DNA from: Rhynchopus euleeides
Lineage: Eukaryota; Euglenozoa; Diplonemea; Diplonemida; Diplonemidae
Assembly: GCA_963210315.1 (NCBI GenBank)
Contig: OY723296.1
Location: forward strand, 1,178,001-1,242,000
Reading direction: 5' to 3'
Length of the DNA: 64,000 bases
This document shows positions 27,101 to 36,319 of the stretch, piece by piece. The first letter of the stretch is position 1. Every line of letters starts with the position of its first letter. The notes below the pieces were generated by a model. That model had not been told where the DNA came from. It saw only the letters and a list, made by a program, of their open reading frames with translations, and did no database searches. The translations under genes and the position numbers were made by a program.

Positions 27101-28666
27101 ATCGACGCCGTCGTCACAGGCATCGACTTCGAATGGTTCGAAGCGCTGCCACACGACTCACGCCTGGCCATCGAGGCGGCTGTGCTGGAGGATGTGTGCG
27201 ACGGGGTGTCGCAGCAACCCCTGGCGCGGGGCCTGCTGAGCAGCGACATCACCGAGGCGCTGTGGATCAGCGATGTCTCCGCAGGGTCGCTCCGCGCCGC
27301 CATCCGCTGCGCCGACGGGCCCAGGGGCAGCTGTGTGTTCCGTGCCCTGCAGGCCGCCCTCCCCACCCTGCAGTACCCCAAGACGCTGCGGCTCGTGCAC
27401 TCCCTGCGCCACACGCCTGCGGAGCAGCCCGACCTGACGGAGCTGGAGGCCGACATGGAAGGGCTGCTGCAGGCCACCGAGCAGCTCCTCGCGAAGGCGT
27501 CGACAACAGCCAGCCTGCTCTCCACGCCGTGCCTCTCCAGCGCAGTCACCGAGGCACACACGCCCCCCATCGCACCCGCCTCCGATGTGCCGGGCGCCGC
27601 ACGGCCCTCGGGGCACCCCAGGGGTCTTGGGGTTGGGCAGGTGGCACCCGGTGCTGCCTCGCTGCACCTCCGCCGCCCCCGAGCACGCACGCATGTGGCA
27701 GAGGCCTCCCGGGACACACAGGGGGGCGGTGCGGTGCAGGGGGGCAGGGGGGTGCCGTCCACCGTTGATGTGGGTGTGGGGAGCCAGACGGATGCTGCGG
27801 TGGAGCTGTCGGCATCCGTCGGGACGTGGACCGAGCCTGATACGCCGGAGCATTGTGATGCGGCGACGGAGACGCCGCGTGGGATGGCGCTGCAGGTGGG
27901 GGGCGGGGGTGGTGAGGTGTGGGGGGCGCGGCGCGGCGGTAGGGCGCAGGGCGCGCCCACTGCACCCGCCACCCCCGGCACCGCATCCCCGCGCAGCAAG
28001 TCGGGGTCGCCTGCGCGGTCTGCGCGGCAAAGCCCCACGCGCGCTACCGCCGCCACCGCTGCCACCAGCAGCATGTCGCCCAGGCGGGGTGCAGGGCTGT
28101 CGCCTGTGGAGGCACAGCGCAGGGCTGCACGCCGCGTCGCTGCAGCCCTGCGCAGCAAGCGCTCGCAGAGCGCCTCGCGGGTGCTGCGGGTGCAGGACAG
28201 CGGCTCGCCGCGCCCCTCGCGCAGCGCGGAGCGCAGGTCCGTCACCACGTCGCCGGGGCGCAGCCCCCGCGTGCCGTCCCTCTCGCTGTCGCCGGGTGCC
28301 CGCGCTGCGCCCGACTCGGGGGGGCCGCGCCTGGTGCTGACGCCGCACAGCAGAGCTGCGTTTCCCGCACACACCCACAGTGGAGCTGCGCAGCAGCCCG
28401 AAGGGGCAAAGGTCATGAGTGAGTGCCGGGCACACACTCTGCGTGTCGGCCAGCAGCTGGAGAGGGTAGTGGCCTCCGCGCGTGCGCAGGTCCCCGCTGT
28501 GGCCGCAGCAGCGCCCGCCGGGCGTGCCCAGGTGGGGCACTCGCCTGCGTCGGCGCCGCTGCCGACGCCGCCGTCGCGGCACCGCATGTCCCCGACGTGG
28601 ATACCGCCACCAGGCCTGGCGCATCCCAGGAGGGCTGAGCCCCCTGCACCCAGCACCTTCCTGTAG
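9143..28666 (+). CDS. Giant Glu/Ala-rich coiled-coil repeat protein (two exons, about 6,423 aa)
   Basis: Exon 1 is 9143-26749 (5,869 codons). A 252-bp GTATG...CAG intron is followed by exon 2 at 27002-28666 in the same phase. Residues 1-470 form a continuous heptad-rich coiled coil with basic stretches. The rest of exon 1 is built from degenerate helical units rich in Glu, Ala, Arg and Gln. Units are most regular around residues 1,780-2,560, where blocks like DLCAEARQSLYDETLAALR recur, alternating with linkers such as ADIRAEVREREA. The exon 2 product is Pro/Ser-rich and basic, with SPGR-type motifs and no coiled coil. I recognise no enzymatic domain, membrane segment or signal peptide. By analogy with giant repeat proteins of kinetoplastid flagella and cytoskeleton, a structural role is plausible but unproven. 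Two sets of nearly identical internal duplications show recent growth or gene conversion. Confidence 0.85.
14871..15477 (+). repeat. Internal duplication in the giant gene, copy A
   Basis: 607 bases that recur without visible change 1,164 bases downstream (16035-16641). The copies encode the same block of about 200 residues spanning several helical units. Confidence 0.85.
16035..16641 (+). repeat. Internal duplication in the giant gene, copy B
   Basis: Partner of 14871-15477. The match stops within codons for REN/RED just after the block. The offset is a multiple of three, so the frame is kept. Confidence 0.85.
20305..20809 (+). repeat. Second internal repeat family of the giant gene, copy 1
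   Basis: About 505 bases that recur nearly identically at 22528-23032 (offset 2,223). A third, slightly diverged copy lies between them (about 21858-22500, offset 1,443 from copy 1), and it continues into the segment that follows copy 1. The block encodes helices with the motifs MQWSRQARIPEG and AAVQALREAAREQIRQDTQ. Confidence 0.8.
22528..23032 (+). repeat. Second internal repeat family of the giant gene, copy 3
   Basis: Partner of 20305-20809 with only a few base differences. The flanking sequence diverges sharply on both sides. Confidence 0.8.
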
Positions 28667-29633
28667 TGCAGGAGGTGTGGGTGGTGTGGGGGTAGGGGGG
28701 TGGGTGGGTGGGTTCGCCCCCCCCCCCGGTATAGTTAGTAGATGAGCCGTATTTTGTTTTTCTGCCGCTTCCTCAGGTTCTTTCTATGGCATCACAAGCC
28801 CGGTTTGTCATCCGGACGGGGCACCCGGGGGGAAAGAGGTGCCGCGTTTCCCCCCACACCCCCCTTTGTGACCTGCTCCTCACGGTCCCCGCAACTCCGT
28901 TCGGAGGGCGGGCGTGGCGTCACGATTCACCCTAGCAGTTATTTATTATCTAGAACGAAGATAGGTCCGGAATTTTTCCGTGATAGGACTCCGTACCCTG
29001 TGATGGGACTGCGGCGAGGCGAACGAACCTGCGTTGCGACAGCCCTTGCCCCAAAGCAAGAACCCAGCAAGCATAATCAGAGATGTCGGTCGAGAGGCCG
29101 AATCTTACCCTGGGATGTACCCTGCGCAATGAACTCTTCTTCAGAGTTAAGTTAGGTGTATGCGATTGATCTCCATGAGCTTGCCCTAGAAGTCGTGTGG
29201 CGGTAGTGGTAGTGGTGTTGGCGGTCGGGGGAAGGGAGGAAGGGAGGAACGGGGGGGGGGGGGTTATTACTTATTGACTGATCTTTGCACCTCGCCTTCT
29301 CTCCCCGATATAACAATCGGTGAAGAAACAGAAGGGGGTGAGATGGGACGGGGGGGGGGGGAGGGAGATGGCACTCCGAGCGGGCGCAGCCTGCTGGGTT
29401 GTGCCCCCTGCTAGACAAGTGTCGCTAGATATATTCTCAGGCCCCCGCTTGCATATTGTGTTGGGGCGCACAGCTCGGTGTCGTTGTTGGGGGGTGAAAA
29501 GAGTAACGCAACCATAGCGATACTGCCGTTATAGATAACGGTATATCGCCTTGTCGGAAGGGAGGTGTCGTTTTGTGTCTCTTCTTGGCCTCCGAGAGAG
29601 AAGAAAGTGGAAGGGATGGGGTATCTCGCACAG
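28667..29633. other. Intergenic region before the transposon cluster
   Basis: Contains G-runs and C-runs and an A/T-richer, complex stretch at about 28900-29160. I compared that stretch by eye with tRNA, 5S, U-snRNA and spliced-leader patterns without a match. No gene is supported. Confidence 0.5.
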
Positions 29634-30264
29634 CACGGTGGGATCTTGTAAATTTTACATGTATAACTACAAGTATAATACATGTATTATACATGTATAA
29701 TACATGCATGTCAACTATTATACATGTATAATACATGTATATGCCTGAAATATACATGTAAAATACATGTATATCAAGTAAAAATACATGTATAATACTT
29801 GCATGTCAACTATTATACATGTATTTTTACTTGATATACATGTATTTTACATGTATATTTCATGCATTTACATGTATTTTACATGTATAATACTTGTCAT
29901 GCAAGTATTATACATGTATTTTACTTGTCATGCAAGTATTTTACATGTACACGGTGGACTCCAGCGGCCCTAGCGGGAGTCTGGGAGCGGGAGTCTGAGC
30001 GGGTGTCAAAGACTCCCGCTAGCGGGAGTCCAGACTCCCGCTAGGGGGAGTCTGACTCCCCCTAGCGGGAGTCTTTTCACCTATTTTCATCCATTTTTCC
30101 CATGATATAGTTACAGTCTACTGGCGTGGGGGGTAAAATCATGGTGGAAGAGGGATGGGGAGGGGCTTGTTTTGCTTCTGTCAGTTTCCCCGGACTCTGG
30201 ACTACCTACCTATCCTCCTGGTAGCAGCTGCACCTGCGGAGGTGAGCGGTTAGAATTTGAGGTG

Positions 30265-31131
30265 TCAAAGTGCGGCCATCGCCTGTCGTAGTTGTGTTAC
30301 ACCTTGGGCAAGACAAGCCATCCTGCAGGCCTCATCTTCTTCGTCAGAACTGTCATCCCCCTCCTGCTGTGCGCGTTGGTCAAGCGTGCTCAAAGTCGCC
30401 TCGGATGACACGAATGGTGTGAAAGTCGCCCCCAGCGGGATTGGCATTTTGCACAAGCAGAGCGATAATTTGCGGTGTCCTTCGGGGAACCGGGACAGGA
30501 AGTAGGGCGCGCTGATGGGTTCAACGAAGTCCTGTGTGTTGCAGTGCACAAACCCCTTCTGCAGCTGTGTCAACTGTGTGCAAAGAACATACACAGCCAA
30601 TCTATGAGCGTGTCGGGTGTGCAGACACGGACACAGAATGACTTCTCTATACCCGAGGATCCCGTCCTGCGACAGGTGCGCAACCTTCCAAGGCATGCCC
30701 GATGCGCGCCGCTTCTCTTCTGCCATCGCAAGATCTCTCTCGTAAGTTGCGGAGCTGGCGATTGTAACGGCATCTTTCTCGCGATGTCCGTTCTCTGCTT
30801 CTTCAAATTCGTCGTTGTTCTGCAGAGGCACTGCATCTTCTGGAGCCCACCAATGATGGAGACTGTGTACGTAGGCATTGCGCGTTGATCCCTTTTCGGC
30901 ATGCTCCATCAACCAGTGAAATATATGCCCTGAGATCCGAGCACGCAAGAAGGAAATCCGGGCTGACTCATCCTTGCATCCCCAGAAGTGCCAGGGGATG
31001 TCTGCATACCGGAAATGCATGAGGTCTGCAAGGGAGACAAAGAGGTAGCGGAACAAGCCCTTGTAGGTGTGTCCTGTGACAGGCAAGCACGACCTTCCGG
31101 AACTGAGCACCTGTCCCATTCTGCGACACAT
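30265..31131 (-). CDS. Transposon protein of unknown function, 288 aa (copy 1)
   Basis: Same protein as at 34897-35763. Residues 20-75 are hydrophobic and aromatic-rich (LFRYLFVSLADL, WHFWGC). The middle is charged, a Cys/His stretch (LCPCLHTRHAH) lies near residue 165, and there is an acidic run (DDSSDEEDEAC) near the C-terminus. I do not recognise the family. Conservation as an open frame in both copies and its place in a mobile element make it a candidate transposase or accessory factor. Confidence 0.55.
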   Translation of the reverse strand: MCRRMGQVLSSGRSCLPVTGHTYKGLFRYLFVSLADLMHFRYADIPWHFWGCKDESARISFLRARISGHIFHWLMEHAEKGSTRNAYVHSLHHWWAPEDAVPLQNNDEFEEAENGHREKDAVTIASSATYERDLAMAEEKRRASGMPWKVAHLSQDGILGYREVILCPCLHTRHAHRLAVYVLCTQLTQLQKGFVHCNTQDFVEPISAPYFLSRFPEGHRKLSLCLCKMPIPLGATFTPFVSSEATLSTLDQRAQQEGDDSSDEEDEACRMACLAQGVTQLRQAMAAL

Positions 31132-31401
31132 TCAGTGCAAGGTTTGTACAGGTCTTGTCGAATATTTTTTTGTTGTCTCATCCAGTACCCTGATCAGCCG
31201 CATGGCGAGCCCCTTGCAGTCATGGAGTGCTGGGGTGACGTAGCGGGCATTGGGAAGCACACCTGCCAAGAGGGAGGGGTAGCCAGCCTCTTTTATCTCA
31301 GAGAGAGTCAGGTGCGGGTATCGATGCACCTGTTGATACCAGCGTTCTTCTGGGATGTCGCACAGTGAGCATCGGTGCCCTCGCCCCCCGCATCGCCTCA
31401 T
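31132..31401 (-). CDS. Transposon protein of unknown function, 89 aa upstream frame (copy 1)
   Basis: Starts MRRCGGRGHRCSLCDIP, with a CxxC pair, and contains PALHDCKG. The latter vaguely recalls LHxxKG/LHIxKN motifs of CACTA-type transposases, a weak resemblance from memory. The frame ends in a single TGA that is followed at once, in the same frame, by the ATG of the 288-aa frame. Identical in the second copy. Confidence 0.5.
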   Translation of the reverse strand: MRRCGGRGHRCSLCDIPEERWYQQVHRYPHLTLSEIKEAGYPSLLAGVLPNARYVTPALHDCKGLAMRLIRVLDETTKKYSTRPVQTLH

Positions 31402-31415
31402 TGTTGCCCACTGCT

Positions 31416-31517
31416 GATCTATACTCCCGCTAGCGGGAGTTGGACTCCCCCTAGTTGAGACTCCCGAAAAGGGTTAAACCCGGTAGTGGTACCCTACCCC
31501 CGCTGGAGTCCACCGTG
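31416..31517. repeat. Internal terminus-like sequence of the 2,327-bp element (copy 1)
   Basis: An internal CACGGTGGACTCCAGCGG (minus strand, from 31517) is followed by the same subterminal CTCCCGCTAGCGGGAG array as the outer ends. It separates the basic-protein gene from the two-frame gene, so the element looks like two units joined. Confidence 0.7.
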
Positions 31518-31666
31518 CAAGGCCGGATCAGCCCACGGGTGGGTTTGAGGAAGAAATCTGGGGGGGCAAATTTTGCTGCGACTTCCGGTTTCACCCGGCC
31601 GAACTCCAGCATCTATCCAGACCCACGGTGCCAAGCCGTTCGCCCGTGTCGCGATCATTCGCGGCT

Positions 31667-32047
31667 TCAGGCTGCCCCCGACGACACGTTTGTATCCTGC
31701 ACCTTGCCATACTTCGCCTCCACCTTGTATATGACGGAGAGCGCCCTCCTTCCGCATCGTTGCGACTTCCCTGACAGCGAACTTATCCATGTCAGGGAAG
31801 ACATGGCGATGATTGCGTTGGCCACCTGGGTGCTGTGCTTGTGGAGCTCCTTGCTCAACACCGTTGCTAGGAGCCTTCTAATGGATCCCAGTGTCAGCAC
31901 ACTGCCCCCTTTTTTAACAGGGAAGGCCGTGCAAAAATCATGCACAATGTTCGTCGCCTCCGCAGCCTCGGGACTCTCTGCGCTCTTCTTCTTCTTAATC
32001 GACTTTGCCGCCGGCTTCGCTGCCGGCTTCGTTGTCGTCTTCCCCAT
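31667..32047 (-). CDS. Small basic, possibly histone-fold protein of the transposon (copy 1)
   Basis: 126 aa, identical in the second copy (33981-34361). Residues 1-31 form a Lys/Ala/Pro tail (KPAAKPAAKS, KKKK) like a histone tail. Residues about 55-85 (TLGSIRR...LSKELHKHS...ANAI) can be laid against the H2B segment TLGARELQ...LPADLAKHA...KAV. The helix before it is shorter than in H2B. The C-terminus is unlike H2B. A DNA-packing or DNA-binding role within the element is possible. The similarity is by eye only and could be chance between Lys/Ala-rich sequences. Confidence 0.5.
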   Translation of the reverse strand: MGKTTTKPAAKPAAKSIKKKKSAESPEAAEATNIVHDFCTAFPVKKGGSVLTLGSIRRLLATVLSKELHKHSTQVANAIIAMSSLTWISSLSGKSQRCGRRALSVIYKVEAKYGKVQDTNVSSGAA

Positions 32048-32554
32048 TTTTGTGAATCAGGTCTGCGAGCTGGGATGGGTGGAAACGTCCGTTTCGTTTG
32101 GTGTGGCTGTACTTCAGTGACGAGTGCCACATTGCATAGGTATCATGGGAAAAATGAGTGAAAATAGGTGAAAAGACTCCCGCTAGGGGGAGTCAGACTC
32201 CCGCTAGCGGGAGTTGGACTCCCCCTAGTTGAGACTCCCGAAAAGGGTTACCCTACCCCCGCTGGAGTCCACCGTGTATAATACTTGCATGACAAGTATT
32301 ATAGATGTAAAATACATGTAAATACATGAAATATACATGTAAAATACATGTATATCAAGTAAAAATACATGTATCATAGTTGACATGCAAGTATTATACT
32401 TGTATTTTTACTTGATATACATGTATTTTACATGTATATTTCAGGCATATACATGTATTATACATGTATAATAGTTGACATGCAAGTATTATACATGTAT
32501 AATACATGTATATACTTGTAGTTATACATGTAAAATTTACAAGATCCCACCGTG

Positions 32555-33751
32555 CAGTTGTTGCTGCACCCCCCCCCCCCCTGACAGTTTAACTCCGCCA
32601 CATTTCTGCGGGGTGTTGTTTCTTCTGTGTGTTTCCGTCGAAACTTCGTGCGATCAACGGAACAGAGCCCTTTTTTTTCTGCGCCCCTCCTTTCGTTTTC
32701 TCAATGGCGTTGCACATTCCCCCCCTCCGCCCCCTCCCCAACCTGCATGACGAGTGGAGGGAGATCACCCTTGTGCTCCGTTCTACTTCTATTTCAATGC
32801 CCCCCTGCCCCCAGTGTTAATGTGCTAAGCGCACCGTGCTCACGGAAAGTGCTCAGCTTCTAAAAAGGTTGCGGGTGGGATCAACGTTTTGTTCACCCTC
32901 CACTCCACGCCCCCAACGTGCAGGGGGCCAGAGAGGTTTGCACAGACAAAACAGAAGGAACCCGACAACCCTTTATTCTGGCCCGGTTTGCTGTCACCGG
33001 GTGCAGGTGTGCATGCTTCTTTGCGATTACTCCACTGAACCACCGCACATTGCGGGCCTGGTCCATATGGTTGCAACTTATTGATCAGTCGATCTACGAG
33101 CCATATCCGAACATCCTTTTGGTGGTGCAGGCTGTCGGCAGCTAGAGCCGTTTGTTATAGTTTTTAGTCAAGAGTCATTCCCCCCCCAACCTCCAAAAAA
33201 ATGGCGGATTGTTTTTTTTGGACTCAGCCATCCCCCCCCTCTCCTCTTCCTCAAGAACGTGCAGCAGCTTGCCTGCGATGTGCCACCTCCCAGGTTGCTG
33301 GGAACCCCCCTTTCTGGCAACAAGTTGGGCGACGCACTGACACAGCCTGCCACAGAGCGGGAGCCCCCCCCTCCTCCTCCTCCCCCCCAGTTGTTCGAAG
33401 AAATTCAAATGGAACCTCCTGAGAAGCGTGCGGTATGGGAACCGCATAACGCATAATATAGGTGTGCGAGATGAAAGGGAACCAAGTCTGCCTCACTGAG
33501 TCTGACCACTCCATTCTGCTTCGAGTCGAGTGGGGTTCGGTGGGGGTACGGGGGGGGGGGGTGAAAGCCGGGGACGCGTGAGGGTTTGCCCGAGAAGACC
33601 AACGGGATGATGGGGGGAGGGGGGAGTTAGAGCCCTCCCCGCCTCCCCCCCCAGCTGCCTCCCAACAGAGTGATGGGATATGCCAGCCGCCCTCTCCCTT
33701 CCCCCTTCCCTAAAGATTCTTCTGAACCCTTCCAAAAAATAAAATATATCA
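32555..33751. other. Spacer between the two transposon copies
   Basis: 1.2 kb of low-complexity C/T-rich DNA with G-runs and no supported gene. It separates the inverted copies, which are therefore not one continuous palindrome. Confidence 0.5.
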
Positions 33752-33980
33752 CACGGTGGACTCCAGCGGGGGTAGGGTAACCCTTTTCGGGAGTCTCAAC
33801 TAGGGGGGGTCCAACTCCCGCTAGCGGGAGTCTGACTCCCCCTAGCGGGAGTCTTTTCACCTATTTTCACTCATTTTTCCCATGATACCTATGCAATGTG
33901 GCACTCGTCACTGAAGTACAGCCACACCAAACGAAACGGACGTTTCCACCCATCCCAGCTCGCAGACCTGATTCACAAAA

Positions 33981-34361
33981 ATGGGGAAGACGACAACGAA
34001 GCCGGCAGCGAAGCCGGCGGCAAAGTCGATTAAGAAGAAGAAGAGCGCAGAGAGTCCCGAGGCTGCGGAGGCGACGAACATTGTGCATGATTTTTGCACG
34101 GCCTTCCCTGTTAAAAAAGGGGGCAGTGTGCTGACACTGGGATCCATTAGAAGGCTCCTAGCAACGGTGTTGAGCAAGGAGCTCCACAAGCACAGCACCC
34201 AGGTGGCCAACGCAATCATCGCCATGTCTTCCCTGACATGGATAAGTTCGCTGTCAGGGAAGTCGCAACGATGCGGAAGGAGGGCGCTCTCCGTCATATA
34301 CAAGGTGGAGGCGAAGTATGGCAAGGTGCAGGATACAAACGTGTCGTCGGGGGCAGCCTGA
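33981..34361 (+). CDS. Small basic, possibly histone-fold protein of the transposon (copy 2)
   Basis: 126 aa, same sequence as at 32047-31667; see that entry for domains. The ATG follows an A-rich context (CACAAAAATG). It is the first gene inside the left TIR and is transcribed toward the internal terminus. Confidence 0.5.
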   Translation: MGKTTTKPAAKPAAKSIKKKKSAESPEAAEATNIVHDFCTAFPVKKGGSVLTLGSIRRLLATVLSKELHKHSTQVANAIIAMSSLTWISSLSGKSQRCGRRALSVIYKVEAKYGKVQDTNVSSGAA

Positions 34362-34510
34362 AGCCGCGAATGATCGCGACACGGGCGAACGGCTTGGCAC
34401 CGTGGGTCTGGATAGATGCTGGAGTTCGGCCGGGTGAAACCGGAAGTCGCAGCAAAATTTGCCCCCCCAGATTTCTTCCTCAAACCCACCCGTGGGCTGA
34501 TCCGGCCTTG

Positions 34511-34613
34511 CACGGTGGACTCCAGCGGGGGTAGGGTACCACTACCGGGTTTAACCCTTTTCGGGAGTCTCAACTAGGGGGAGTCCAACTCCCGCTAGCG
34601 GGAGTATAGATCA
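34511..34613. repeat. Internal terminus-like sequence of the 2,327-bp element (copy 2)
   Basis: CACGGTGGACTCCAGCGG at 34511, followed by the subterminal array and ending in a CTCCCGCTAGCGGGAG palindrome, in the same direction as the left outer end. The part from 34511 to 36078 would by itself make a 1,568-bp element with proper inverted ends. Confidence 0.7.
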
Positions 34614-34626
34614 GCAGTGGGCAACA

Positions 34627-34896
34627 ATGAGGCGATGCGGGGGGCGAGGGCACCGATGCTCACTGTGCGACATCCCAGAAGAACGCTGGTATCAACAGGT
34701 GCATCGATACCCGCACCTGACTCTCTCTGAGATAAAAGAGGCTGGCTACCCCTCCCTCTTGGCAGGTGTGCTTCCCAATGCCCGCTACGTCACCCCAGCA
34801 CTCCATGACTGCAAGGGGCTCGCCATGCGGCTGATCAGGGTACTGGATGAGACAACAAAAAAATATTCGACAAGACCTGTACAAACCTTGCACTGA
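34627..34896 (+). CDS. Transposon protein of unknown function, 89 aa upstream frame (copy 2)
   Basis: Identical to 31401-31132. ATG at 34627; the stop TGA at 34894-34896 directly precedes the ATG of the next frame in the same register. Possible relations are two separate short proteins, re-initiation after the stop, or readthrough. Confidence 0.5.
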   Translation: MRRCGGRGHRCSLCDIPEERWYQQVHRYPHLTLSEIKEAGYPSLLAGVLPNARYVTPALHDCKGLAMRLIRVLDETTKKYSTRPVQTLH

Positions 34897-35763
34897 ATGT
34901 GTCGCAGAATGGGACAGGTGCTCAGTTCCGGAAGGTCGTGCTTGCCTGTCACAGGACACACCTACAAGGGCTTGTTCCGCTACCTCTTTGTCTCCCTTGC
35001 AGACCTCATGCATTTCCGGTATGCAGACATCCCCTGGCACTTCTGGGGATGCAAGGATGAGTCAGCCCGGATTTCCTTCTTGCGTGCTCGGATCTCAGGG
35101 CATATATTTCACTGGTTGATGGAGCATGCCGAAAAGGGATCAACGCGCAATGCCTACGTACACAGTCTCCATCATTGGTGGGCTCCAGAAGATGCAGTGC
35201 CTCTGCAGAACAACGACGAATTTGAAGAAGCAGAGAACGGACATCGCGAGAAAGATGCCGTTACAATCGCCAGCTCCGCAACTTACGAGAGAGATCTTGC
35301 GATGGCAGAAGAGAAGCGGCGCGCATCGGGCATGCCTTGGAAGGTTGCGCACCTGTCGCAGGACGGGATCCTCGGGTATAGAGAAGTCATTCTGTGTCCG
35401 TGTCTGCACACCCGACACGCTCATAGATTGGCTGTGTATGTTCTTTGCACACAGTTGACACAGCTGCAGAAGGGGTTTGTGCACTGCAACACACAGGACT
35501 TCGTTGAACCCATCAGCGCGCCCTACTTCCTGTCCCGGTTCCCCGAAGGACACCGCAAATTATCGCTCTGCTTGTGCAAAATGCCAATCCCGCTGGGGGC
35601 GACTTTCACACCATTCGTGTCATCCGAGGCGACTTTGAGCACGCTTGACCAACGCGCACAGCAGGAGGGGGATGACAGTTCTGACGAAGAAGATGAGGCC
35701 TGCAGGATGGCTTGTCTTGCCCAAGGTGTAACACAACTACGACAGGCGATGGCCGCACTTTGA
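34897..35763 (+). CDS. Transposon protein of unknown function, 288 aa (copy 2)
   Basis: Identical, as far as I compared, to 31131-30265. See that entry for composition. Ends about 315 bp before the right terminus, leaving only the TIR downstream. Confidence 0.55.
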   Translation: MCRRMGQVLSSGRSCLPVTGHTYKGLFRYLFVSLADLMHFRYADIPWHFWGCKDESARISFLRARISGHIFHWLMEHAEKGSTRNAYVHSLHHWWAPEDAVPLQNNDEFEEAENGHREKDAVTIASSATYERDLAMAEEKRRASGMPWKVAHLSQDGILGYREVILCPCLHTRHAHRLAVYVLCTQLTQLQKGFVHCNTQDFVEPISAPYFLSRFPEGHRKLSLCLCKMPIPLGATFTPFVSSEATLSTLDQRAQQEGDDSSDEEDEACRMACLAQGVTQLRQAMAAL

Positions 35764-36319
35764 CACCTCAAATTCTAACCGCTCACCTCCGCAGGTGCAG
35801 CTGCTACCAGGAGGATAGGTAGGTAGTCCAGAGTCCGGGGAAACTGACAGAAGCAAAACAAGCCCCTCCCCATCCCTCTTCCACCATGATTTTACCCCCC
35901 ACGCCAGTAGACTGTAACTATATCATGGGAAAAATGGATGAAAATAGGTGAAAAGACTCCCGCTAGGGGGAGTCAGACCCCCCCTAGCGGGAGTATAGAC
36001 TCCCGCTAGCGGGAGTCTTTGACACCCGCTCAGACTCCCGCTCCCAGACTCCCGCTAGGGCCGCTGGAGTCCACCGTGCACGCAATGCTACAGCCCCCCA
36101 CACCCCCCCCCCCCCACACCACACCCACACCACCTCCAGGCCTACGCGCTGTGTTTCAGCGCTTGGGGTGGAAGGGGGGGTGGGGGAAGGAGGGAGGGAG
36201 GTGAGAGTTGGCACACCGCAGCAACCCAACCCCCTCACCCCCCCCCCCCCGCCTGGTATCGCCATGCCCTGTGACCCCGCGCTGCGCACCTCTGCCCTCC
36301 GGGGGGGCGCTGGGGCGGC

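Larger units (their letters stand above)
29950..32276 (-). mobile_element. CACGGTGG-terminus DNA transposon, 2,327 bp, copy 1
   Basis: Ends are CACGGTGGACTCCAGCGG and its inverse, flanked by TA (29948-29949 and 32277-32278). The TIRs are about 150 bp and contain several copies of the palindrome CTCCCGCTAGCGGGAG. Inside, on the minus strand, are a small basic protein gene (32047-31667) and two abutting frames (31401-31132, 31131-30265). The other copy at 33752-36078 has the same length in opposite orientation with only scattered differences, so both are young. CAC...GTG ends with a 2-3 bp duplication recall EnSpm/CACTA elements, but no DDE transposase is recognisable. Confidence 0.85.
29634..32554. 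mobile_element. Foldback element (ATGTA-rich palindrome), split by a nested insertion
   Basis: Ends are CACGGTGGGATCTTG and its exact inverse, flanked by CAG on both sides (29631-29633, 32555-32557), a likely 3-bp target duplication. The element's own DNA (29634-29949 and 32277-32554, about 594 bp) consists almost wholly of overlapping words such as TACATGTAT and TACTTGCATG, and its two halves are inverted copies of each other. It encodes nothing. A related complete copy is at 38554-39245. The 2,327-bp coding element sits in its middle. Confidence 0.85.
33752..36078 (+). mobile_element. CACGGTGG-terminus DNA transposon, 2,327 bp, copy 2
   Basis: Same length and gene content as 29950-32276 but inverted. 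Flanked by CA on both sides (33750-33751, 36079-36080). Scattered single-base differences occur, for example in the terminal CTAGGGGG arrays. The right end lies about 240 bases upstream of the next host gene and could affect that gene's 5' end. Confidence 0.85.

Noticed and set aside
28900-29160. Possible structural RNA gene (tRNA, 5S, snRNA or spliced-leader RNA)
   Set aside because: Sequence is complex and unlike its surroundings, but no A/B box, Sm site or known snRNA motif could be matched.
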